Assembly: GCA_023136725.1 (NCBI GenBank)
Contig: JAGLQR010000013.1
Location: forward strand, 1-15,420
Length of the DNA stretch: 15,420 nt
Source of the DNA: Candidatus Aminicenantota bacterium
GTDB lineage: Bacteria > Acidobacteriota > Aminicenantia > UBA2199
Direction of reading: 5' to 3'
Shown here: positions 1-6,241 of the stretch, piece after piece
Layout of the letters: the number at the start of each line of letters is the position of its first letter
Position numbering within the stretch: position 1 is the first letter of the stretch
Translations under genes and position numbers: made by a program
Notes under the pieces: generated by a model
What the model was told of the DNA's origin: nothing
What the model saw: the letters and a program-made list of their open reading frames with translations, nothing else
Database searches by the model: none

Positions 1-857
1 GGCCGATTGCATCTCTTATTTCAGGGATCATTGTCGGTATAGCCACACATTTTAATGAAAAAGAGAGTGAGACTTATACAGAAACCGGCAAAGAAGCTAA
101 GAAAGAAAAAAACTTCAAAGATGCATTTGTCTATGGATTCAAGGTCCTGCCATCAGAGATAGCTCAATGGCTTCTGGCCGGGGTAGTTGTCGGTGGATTG
201 ATCTCTGCTCTGATTCCTCACGACTTTGCCGCCACCTATCTCTCAACCCCTTTCCTCCACTATTTTGTAATTCTGCTTATATCAGTCCCACTTTATGTCT
301 GTGCTACCGGATCTATTCCTATTGCAGCGTCCCTCCTGATGAAAGGGATATTGCCCGGGGCAGTTCTTGCTTTTCTTATTGCCGGGCCTGCGACGAATAC
401 TGTTACACTCTCCTTTGTCTGGAAAAGGCTCGGGAAAAAAGTAGCTGTAATTTATCTAATATCAATAGTACTTACTTCTATTGTCCTCGGGGTCATTTTT
501 GATCTTCTAACGGGGGAATTTAATATTACTCAGGTGTCAGCCCACGCGCATGCTGAAAGCGGCCCGGGTTTAATTACACAGATCTCAGGAATACTATTAA
601 TGCTCCTTTTGATAAACAGCAGATATGATCTGTTCAGATTATTCAAAAAAAACAAAGAGGGAAATATGGAAAAGATAAAAGTGAGTGATATGACTTGCAA
701 TCATTGCAAGATGACTATTACAAATACATTAAAATCGGTTCAGGGAATCGGTAAATTCGTAGTCCTTATCGATGAGAAAGAGGTAAGGTATGACGGCGTA
801 GCCGGATTGGAGCTGGTAAAAGATAAGATCAGAGAAGCAGGTTTTAAGCCCGAATAA
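1..857 (+). CDS. Heavy-metal permease with C-terminal HMA domain, 5' truncated
   Basis: This is the 3' part of an integral membrane permease of the YraQ/DUF318 type, resembling the SO_0444-like Cu/Zn efflux proteins. The reading frame is open from base 3 and the start lies outside the window. What is visible is a hydrophilic Lys/Glu-rich loop (about bases 50-130), then several hydrophobic helices. They include the family-like stretch with VCATGSIPIA and LIAGPATNTVTL (about bases 297-410), whose Cys and polar residues inside membrane helices are typical of this family. A short His-containing loop (SAHAHAE) precedes a last helix. The final 63 residues form a separate HMA (CopZ/MerP-like) domain with the metal-binding motif MTCNHC near its start. 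By family the likely role is export of Cu, Zn or a similar soft metal, with the HMA domain handing metal to the pore. The fusion is read directly; substrate is inferred. The gene converges on the dnaK-like gene with an 8-bp gap. Confidence 0.8.
   Translation, partial: PIASLISGIIVGIATHFNEKESETYTETGKEAKKEKNFKDAFVYGFKVLPSEIAQWLLAGVVVGGLISALIPHDFAATYLSTPFLHYFVILLISVPLYVCATGSIPIAASLLMKGILPGAVLAFLIAGPATNTVTLSFVWKRLGKKVAVIYLISIVLTSIVLGVIFDLLTGEFNITQVSAHAHAESGPGLITQISGILLMLLLINSRYDLFRLFKKNKEGNMEKIKVSDMTCNHCKMTITNTLKSVQGIGKFVVLIDEKEVRYDGVAGLELVKDKIREAGFKPE
656..668 (+). promoter_or_regulatory. Candidate internal ribosome binding site and start for the free HMA domain
   Basis: An in-frame ATG at 666-668 sits exactly at the first residue of the HMA domain (MEKIKVSDMTCNHC). 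It is preceded by a purine-rich Shine-Dalgarno-like AGAGGG at 656-661, four bases away. Translation from here would give a 63-residue CopZ-like metal chaperone from the same mRNA as the permease. The motif and position are seen; use as a start is inferred. Confidence 0.35.
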
Positions 858-865
858 TTCTATTG

Positions 866-2746
866 TTAATCTACGAGGTTTTTTGGAACTTTTAAGAAAG
901 GGTTAGTATCATCTTTTTTCTTTTTTTTCTCTTCCGTTTTCTCTTTTTTGTTCTGTTTTGCATCCTCTTGAATTATTACTTTGATATCCTCCTGGAACAT
1001 CAGTGATTCTTTTTTTAATCTCTGTAGTTTTTTCGGATTGTCAGTCTCTATATCTATCAATATTTTCTTTCTTACCAAATCACATTCATCTCTTATATCC
1101 TTGCCAAGATCCTTGTTCTTACCGGAAATCTCAAGGTAATAAGCAACAAGCTTGATATCCTCTTTGAGTATCTTTATGTCAGCCATTTCCTCTTCAAATG
1201 ACTCTACTTCCGAATATTTTTCTTTCAGGTCTTCAATCTCTGTATTTTCCAGCAGGCCTGAATGGAGGACCCGGATCTCCTTACTGTTTTGTGTGGAAAG
1301 GTCAATAGCAGAGACTAGAAGGATTCCGTTAATATCAATGTTGAATGACACTTCGATCCTTGGTTCTCCGGCAGGAGAGGGTTTTATTCCGCTGAGAATA
1401 AATTTCCCGAGGAGTTTATTATTTTCAGTCTTGTTGGATTCACCCTGAAAAACATCTATCTCGACCTCCGCCTGATCATTTTCTGCAGTGGAGAAAACCA
1501 TATTCTTTGAGACAGGGATGGTTGTATTCGCTTTGACAAGTTTGGTAAACACTCCTCCATGAGTTTTGACTCCCAGGGACATCGCTATTACATCTATAAG
1601 AAGAATGTCTCTGCTCTCACCTGTCGTGATCGCACCCTGTATTGCAGCACCCATTGCGACTATCTCATCCGGATTTGCTTTTTTCCCCGGCTCTTTTTTA
1701 AAAAATTCTTTTAATTTTTTCTGAATGAGAGGTATTCTGGTAGTCCCGCCTACAAGAAGAATGTCATCAAGATCTTCAGTAGCGATCCCTGCAGCTTTAA
1801 TAGCTCTTTCACAGATATTTATAGTGTCTTCCACCTTCTTTTCAATGAGTTTTTCAAACTCCTCCCGGGTGATATCTTTCTGGAAATTTATCGGGCCTTC
1901 ATCCGACTCGGCAAGGAACGGGAGGCTGATCTCGTATGATAATTCAGATGAAACAGCCTTTTTACCTTTTTCCGCTTCATCCCTGAGTCTCTGGATCGCC
2001 ACTTTGTCATTGCTGAGGTCAACACCTGTTTTATCCATTATTTCCTTAATAAATTCCTGGGTCAGCATTATGTCAAAATCATCGCCTCCAATATTTATAT
2101 CACCTGCAGTTGCAAGGACCTTGATCACTTCATTCTGAATGTCAAGGATTGAAACATCAATGGTACCTCCTCCAAAATCATAAACCAGGATCTTTTTCTC
2201 TCCTTTGAGTTTGGTGGAAAAGGAGAGGGAGGCAGCGGTGGGTTCATTGATTATTCTCTTTACTTTCAGGCCTGCGATCTCACCTGCATCCCGTGTAGAC
2301 TGACGTTGAGAATCATTGAAATATGCCGGAACTGTTAATATTGCACCATCGATTGTATCTTTAATATGATTTTCTGCTGCTCTTTTGAGTTCCATCATTA
2401 TCATTGCAGAGATCTCTTCAGCAGAATAGAGGACATCATCGATCTTTATTTTCAACCTGTCATCATCATCTTCGACGATCTCATAATTGAATTGATAAAG
2501 GAAAGGCTTCACTTCCGAATATCTTTTTCCCATAAGCCGCTTTACAGAATGAACGGTGTTTGTGTTCATTACCATCTGGCTCTTTGCCGGATTCCCTACA
2601 AGGATCTTATTATCCTTTGTAAAAGCTACTAAAGACGGCATAATTCTCTCACCCTGAGAACTCAGAGCTATCTCTGCACCATTTTCACCCATGTAAGAAA
2701 CAACGGAATTTGTTGTTCCCAAGTCAATACCGATAATCTTACCCAT
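866..2746 (-). CDS. Divergent DnaK/Hsp70-family chaperone
   Basis: ATP-dependent Hsp70 chaperone of 626 aa, the usual DnaK length, acting in the cytoplasm. The nucleotide-binding domain (1-380) has phosphate-1 loop GIDLGTTNS (6-14), phosphate-2 loop DFGGGTIDVS (190-199) and adenosine motif LVGGTTRIP (331-339). The interdomain linker is DILLIDV (380-386). The beta substrate-binding domain runs to about 493 and keeps NTTIPVSK (407-414) and DINGILLVSA (471-480). A helical lid covers about 497-595. Departures from canonical DnaK include NEPTAASLSFS in place of NEPTAAALAYG, DVIAMSLGVKT after the linker, and a tail that is Lys-rich and ends NPFLKVPKNLVD instead of the acidic EEVKD-like end. No grpE or dnaJ is adjacent. 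The start ATG has a good GGGAGAA ribosome site nine bases upstream. It is probably a DnaK paralogue with a specialised role, since the main dnaK normally sits with grpE/dnaJ. I am sure of the family and unsure whether it is the housekeeping copy. Confidence 0.9.
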   Translation of the reverse strand: MGKIIGIDLGTTNSVVSYMGENGAEIALSSQGERIMPSLVAFTKDNKILVGNPAKSQMVMNTNTVHSVKRLMGKRYSEVKPFLYQFNYEIVEDDDDRLKIKIDDVLYSAEEISAMIMMELKRAAENHIKDTIDGAILTVPAYFNDSQRQSTRDAGEIAGLKVKRIINEPTAASLSFSTKLKGEKKILVYDFGGGTIDVSILDIQNEVIKVLATAGDINIGGDDFDIMLTQEFIKEIMDKTGVDLSNDKVAIQRLRDEAEKGKKAVSSELSYEISLPFLAESDEGPINFQKDITREEFEKLIEKKVEDTINICERAIKAAGIATEDLDDILLVGGTTRIPLIQKKLKEFFKKEPGKKANPDEIVAMGAAIQGAITTGESRDILLIDVIAMSLGVKTHGGVFTKLVKANTTIPVSKNMVFSTAENDQAEVEIDVFQGESNKTENNKLLGKFILSGIKPSPAGEPRIEVSFNIDINGILLVSAIDLSTQNSKEIRVLHSGLLENTEIEDLKEKYSEVESFEEEMADIKILKEDIKLVAYYLEISGKNKDLGKDIRDECDLVRKKILIDIETDNPKKLQRLKKESLMFQEDIKVIIQEDAKQNKKEKTEEKKKKKDDTNPFLKVPKNLVD

Positions 2747-2767
2747 TTATTTCTTCTCCCCTATTTG

Positions 2768-2796
2768 TTTTTAACATATGGCTAAATTAATGTCAA
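2768..2796 (-). promoter_or_regulatory. Predicted sigma70-type promoter of the dnaK-like gene
   Basis: On the minus strand a perfect TTGACA (2796-2791) is followed after 17 bp by TAAAAA (2773-2768), a 4/6 match to TATAAT. The predicted transcript starts near 2761, giving a leader of about 15 nt that begins around the GGGAGAA ribosome site of the dnaK-like gene. No CIRCE heat-shock operator is seen here. Confidence 0.45.
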
Positions 2797-2860
2797 AGGA
2801 AATGGTATCCGGATATCCTCTATATAACTGAATTTTGGATTTTTATAAGATGTCCTTTTA

Positions 2861-2869
2861 TGTTATAAT
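2861..2869 (+). promoter_or_regulatory. Predicted extended -10 promoter of the ftsH operon
   Basis: TGTTATAAT is a perfect extended -10 element (TG, one base, TATAAT). No good -35 lies 16-18 bp upstream, which extended -10 promoters tolerate. The predicted transcript starts near 2876, just before the GAAGGATGAGGATGAG purine-rich ribosome site. This argues against the upstream TTG (2835) and ATG (2850) as starts of ftsH. Confidence 0.4.
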
Positions 2870-2891
2870 CAATTCGAAGGATGAGGATGAG

Positions 2892-4808
2892 ATGAAAGAT
2901 ATGAAAAACTTAAAAAACATAAACCAGAAAAGGCCGAAAGGCTTCATGTTCTGGATTTTTTCAGGAATAATTATGGTTCTCCTTTACGGAATGTTATCGG
3001 ATGTTTCGAGAGGGCGGATACAGAAGATCGATTTTTCTGATTTTATGAACAGAGTGGAGAAGAAAGAAGTAATTTCCGCTTTTATAAAATCAAATGAGAT
3101 AACCGGAAAACTTGATTCCCCCGACGGAGGAGGGATTGTCGATTATGAAACGGCAATGCCGCATGAATACCCGGAGTTTATCAGTAAGCTCAGAGAGAAT
3201 GGAGTCAAGATCAAAGTTGAAAAAATTAATAAAGGGGAATGGATATCTTACATATTGAGTTTTGCCCCTTTCCTTATACTTATTGCATTCTGGGTAATGA
3301 TGATGAAACAACAGGGTGGCGGTAAGGCATTCTCCTTCGGAAAAAGTAAAGCAAAGATGTTCACGGGGGAGAAGAATAAGATAACCTTCAAAGATGTAGC
3401 AGGAGTTGTTGAGGCGAAGGATGAGCTCCAGGAAATAATTGAGTTCCTGAAGGAACCAAAGAAGTTCCAGAGGCTTGGAGGGAAAATTCCGAAAGGTGTT
3501 CTCCTTGTAGGTGCACCGGGGACAGGGAAAACTCTCCTCGCAAAAGCAGTGGCCGGTGAGGCTAATGTTCCGTTTTTCTCAATTTCCGGTTCTGATTTTG
3601 TTGAACTTTTTGTCGGTGTTGGCGCTTCGAGGGTTAGGGATCTTTTTGAAGAAGGGAAGAAACACTCTCCATGCCTGATATTTATTGATGAAATAGATGC
3701 AGTTGGAAGGCAGAGAGGTGCAGGTCTCGGCGGCGGCCATGATGAGAGAGAACAAACTCTTAACCAGCTTCTGGTGGAGATGGACGGGTTTGATGCAAAT
3801 GTAGGTGTTATTATAATTGCAGCTACAAACAGGCCCGATATACTTGATAGTGCTCTTCTGAGGCCCGGAAGATTTGATAGAAGGATATTGGTTTCATCAC
3901 CCGATGTAAAAGGAAGGGAAGAAATATTTAAAGTCCATACAAAAAATACTCCGATAGCGAAGGATGTGAACATCAAAGTTCTGGCAAGATCGACACCCGG
4001 ATTTACCGGTGCTGATATAGCGAATATGGTGAACGAAGCTGCTCTTTATGCATCCAGGGTCGGAAAGAAAAAGATCGAAATGTCAGATTTCGAATATGCT
4101 AAAGATAAAGTCCTCATGGGAGCAGAGAGGAAAAGTATGATTATTTCTGAAAAGGAGAAAAAGATCACAGCCTACCATGAAGCCGGGCATGCATTGATGG
4201 CATCAGTTGAGAAAGAGGCTGATCCTCTTCACAAGGTTTCCATAATACCCAGAGGTATGGCGCTCGGAGTCACTCAGCAGCTTCCGATAGATGACAAGTA
4301 TACTTATTCCAAGGAGTATCTTATGGCACAGCTCTCCGTTCTTATGGCCGGGAGAATAAGTGAAGAGATTTTCCTCAACCTTCAAACCTCCGGGGCAGGT
4401 AATGATTTTGAGAGGGCTTCCACGATAGCAAGAAAGATGGTCTGTGAATGGGGGATGTCATCACTCGGGCCTGTAAGTTACACCAGTCAAAATGATCTGA
4501 TCTTCCTGGGCCGGGATATGATGTCTCATGCAGAATATTCCGAGGACACCTCAAAAAAAATAGATATGGAGGTCAAGAGAATACTGGATTCAGCTTATAA
4601 AAACACAGAGAAAACGATTCTTGCAAATAAGGACAAACTCGAGAAGATAGCAAAACTCCTTCTGGAAAAAGAGGCACTTTCTGCAGATGAGATAAGTGCG
4701 ATAATCGGTAACGGTAAAGTAAAAAATAAGACAACAAAAAAAACTATAAACAAGACTATAAAAAAAACAACAAAAAAAACAGAAAAGAAAAAAACAACTG
4801 ATCAATGA
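2892..4808 (+). CDS. ftsH: ATP-dependent zinc metalloprotease FtsH
   Basis: Membrane-anchored AAA+ protease that degrades misfolded membrane proteins and selected cytosolic regulators as a hexamer. I choose the ATG at 2892 (638 aa, normal FtsH length) because GAGG lies five bases upstream; in-frame TTG 2835 and ATG 2850 lie upstream of the likely -10 box. Two membrane helices (about 16-35 and 118-138) flank the periplasmic FtsH_ext domain. The AAA module has Walker A GAPGTGKT (207-214), Walker B LIFIDE (to 267) and the second-region-of-homology sequence RPGRFDRR. The zinc site is HEAGH (429-433), with Asp505 in GAGNDFERA as likely third ligand. The C-terminus is an unusual Lys/Thr-rich tail (KTTKKTINKTIKKTTKKT). 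Its stop overlaps the start of cdaA by four bases (ATGA), so the two are probably translationally coupled. It is the first gene of the six-gene operon. Confidence 0.97.
   Translation: MKDMKNLKNINQKRPKGFMFWIFSGIIMVLLYGMLSDVSRGRIQKIDFSDFMNRVEKKEVISAFIKSNEITGKLDSPDGGGIVDYETAMPHEYPEFISKLRENGVKIKVEKINKGEWISYILSFAPFLILIAFWVMMMKQQGGGKAFSFGKSKAKMFTGEKNKITFKDVAGVVEAKDELQEIIEFLKEPKKFQRLGGKIPKGVLLVGAPGTGKTLLAKAVAGEANVPFFSISGSDFVELFVGVGASRVRDLFEEGKKHSPCLIFIDEIDAVGRQRGAGLGGGHDEREQTLNQLLVEMDGFDANVGVIIIAATNRPDILDSALLRPGRFDRRILVSSPDVKGREEIFKVHTKNTPIAKDVNIKVLARSTPGFTGADIANMVNEAALYASRVGKKKIEMSDFEYAKDKVLMGAERKSMIISEKEKKITAYHEAGHALMASVEKEADPLHKVSIIPRGMALGVTQQLPIDDKYTYSKEYLMAQLSVLMAGRISEEIFLNLQTSGAGNDFERASTIARKMVCEWGMSSLGPVSYTSQNDLIFLGRDMMSHAEYSEDTSKKIDMEVKRILDSAYKNTEKTILANKDKLEKIAKLLLEKEALSADEISAIIGNGKVKNKTTKKTINKTIKKTTKKTEKKKTTDQ
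4717..4803 (+). repeat. A-rich low-complexity end of ftsH with three A8 runs
   Basis: The last codons of ftsH are almost only A with scattered C, T and G. Three uninterrupted A8 runs occur at 4736-4743, 4760-4767 and 4772-4779, and an A7 run at 4788-4794. They encode the Lys/Thr tail as loose repeats of the type TKKT/KTIKK. Such runs are prone to polymerase slippage in other bacteria; no slippage is shown here. Confidence 0.7.
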
Positions 4809-5563
4809 TTTTTGAGAAAATTGTAAATGCATTTTCACAATTCGGGATCAGTGATATTATAGATATATTTTTTCTTTTCATTATCTTCTACTATATTCTC
4901 CTTCTTATAAAAGGGACAAAATCATACCAGATGGCTATAGGGCTGGCACTTATTGGTGTTTTTGCCATAATTGCAAGCCTGCTTAAACTGACGGCTTTCT
5001 CCTTTATTATAGATAATTTTCTGACATACCTGATCATTGCCATTATAGTTCTCTTCCAGGATGAGTTGAGGAAGGTTCTTGCGGAAATAGGCAGCAGGAT
5101 GAGGACCAAGTACAATCTTGATCAAAAATCCGAGGTTTCGGATGAGATAGTGAATACTGTTGTTGCATTGTCATTATCCAAAATAGGGGCTCTGATAGCA
5201 ATTGAGAGAGAGAACAAGATCATTAATTATGTAAATAAGCCGGTGCCGATAAATACCGAAGTCAACAAGGATATTCTATTGACGATATTTACTCCCGGTT
5301 CACCATTGCATGACGGCGCTGTTGTAATAAGCAGAGATAAGATAACAATGGCAAAATGTTTTTTTCAGCTTCCTCCGCTTCTTGAGCTTTCTCCAGGCGG
5401 TACCAGACATCTGGCAGCGATGGGGATCACTCAACAGACAGATTGTGTAGCAATAATAGTATCAGAGGAGACCGGAAAAATTTCCATGGCAGTGAATGGA
5501 GAATTGATCAGGGGGCTGGACCGAGAAGGGCTCAGAAGCAGGCTTAAAACTTATGAATTGTAG
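4805..5563 (+). CDS. cdaA: Diadenylate cyclase CdaA-type, variant RHL motif
   Basis: Membrane-bound c-di-AMP synthase that condenses two ATP into c-di-AMP, a messenger controlling K+ and osmolyte transport and cell-wall homeostasis. At 252 aa it is slightly short of the usual CdaA length (about 270). About three N-terminal membrane helices lie within residues 15-80, then a short linker and the DAC domain (about 95-240). The catalytic DGA motif is present (PLHDGAVVI; Asp170-Gly171-Ala172). The second hallmark, Arg-His-Arg, reads Arg201-His202-Leu203 (GTRHLAAMGIT), with a plain CTG codon for Leu. The ATG overlaps the ftsH stop (ATGA) and has no clear Shine-Dalgarno sequence, so translation probably depends on coupling to ftsH. 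CdaR follows six bases later and GlmM after that, the conserved cdaA-cdaR-glmM order. Family assignment is firm; full activity is uncertain because of the RHL change. Confidence 0.93.
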   Translation: MIFEKIVNAFSQFGISDIIDIFFLFIIFYYILLLIKGTKSYQMAIGLALIGVFAIIASLLKLTAFSFIIDNFLTYLIIAIIVLFQDELRKVLAEIGSRMRTKYNLDQKSEVSDEIVNTVVALSLSKIGALIAIERENKIINYVNKPVPINTEVNKDILLTIFTPGSPLHDGAVVISRDKITMAKCFFQLPPLLELSPGGTRHLAAMGITQQTDCVAIIVSEETGKISMAVNGELIRGLDREGLRSRLKTYEL

Positions 5564-5569
5564 GTAAAT

Positions 5570-6241
5570 ATGAATCTTAGAGATATTGTGATGAATAATA
5601 AGGGCCTTAAACTGACGGCTTTTCTCCTTGCAATTTCAGTATGGATATTTATATCAGGAAGAGAGAGGACATATCTTGAAAAGAATTTCATTATTAATAT
5701 TGAACATTCTAATGTTTCAGAAATGATAGATGTACAGAACAGGCCTGATACGGTCAGGATCATGGTCAGGGGTACTGCAGAAGAGATAGGGAAAATAAGT
5801 GAGAAGGACTTTAATATCAGTATTGATCTGAATGATGTAGAAGAGAGTACGAAACTGACGATGTTTACAGAAGATCATCTTATTTTTCCTGAGGATGTTG
5901 AAATAATTTCGATCAATCCGAAGATATTTGAAATTACTGTCAGGGAGTTCTATTACAAGGAAGTTCCGGTGCGGATATTATATACCGGGAGGCTCCCGCA
6001 AGGTGTGGTACTTATCGAAAGGAAGATCAATCCGGAAAAAGTGAAAATATTCGGATACAAGTCAGAGATCAAAAACATCAATACTGTTTATGGTACTGAT
6101 AAGATAAACCTTTCTGAAATCACCGGGAATTCAGTAATAAAAATATCACTTGAAAAGAGAGAGGAGATTCTCAGATTTGAGGGATATGATAGTATTGAAG
6201 TGACCCTGAAAGTCAAAAATATTAATGAAAAAAAGAAGTAA
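5570..6241 (+). CDS. cdaR: YbbR-domain protein, CdaR-like regulator of the diadenylate cyclase
   Basis: In Firmicutes CdaR is a membrane-anchored extracytoplasmic protein that binds CdaA and modulates c-di-AMP output. This 223-aa protein has one N-terminal membrane anchor (about residues 14-30, LKLTAFLLAISVWIFISG) and then a beta-rich extracytoplasmic part. That part looks like two YbbR repeats (about 35-125 and 125-215), with typical phrases such as RPDTVRIMVRG and INPEKVKIFGYKSEI. It is shorter than Firmicute CdaR proteins, which usually have three or four repeats. The ATG lies six bases after the cdaA stop with a weak AGG ribosome site inside that stop, so it is likely coupled. It overlaps glmM by 17 bases. 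The role is inferred from the YbbR fold and the cdaA-glmM context. Confidence 0.88.
   Translation: MNLRDIVMNNKGLKLTAFLLAISVWIFISGRERTYLEKNFIINIEHSNVSEMIDVQNRPDTVRIMVRGTAEEIGKISEKDFNISIDLNDVEESTKLTMFTEDHLIFPEDVEIISINPKIFEITVREFYYKEVPVRILYTGRLPQGVVLIERKINPEKVKIFGYKSEIKNINTVYGTDKINLSEITGNSVIKISLEKREEILRFEGYDSIEVTLKVKNINEKKK

Noticed and set aside
167..502. 111-codon plus-strand frame overlapping the permease
   Set aside because: It is a shifted reading of the clearly coding permease frame, Cys/Ser/Tyr-rich and without any family signal.
2835..2891. Upstream starts for ftsH at TTG 2835 and ATG 2850
   Set aside because: A TGTTATAAT extended -10 box lies at 2861-2869, downstream of both, and the ATG at 2892 has GAGG five bases upstream and gives a normal-length FtsH.
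2747..2891. CIRCE-type heat-shock operator in front of the dnaK-like gene
   Set aside because: No TTAGCACTC-N9-GAGTGCTAA-like sequence is present on either strand of the intergenic region.
3248..3976. 242-codon minus-strand open frame inside ftsH, and similar long antisense frames in the kinase and lpdA genes
   Set aside because: They lie wholly opposite strongly conserved genes, have Ser/Pro/Leu-rich composition expected of antisense translation, and show no recognisable domain.
4736..4808. Programmed frameshift fusing FtsH to CdaA at the A runs
   Set aside because: The cdaA frame, read backwards from its ATG, meets a TGA at 4799-4801, and the third frame meets TAA at 4747-4749, so slippage cannot give a fused protein.
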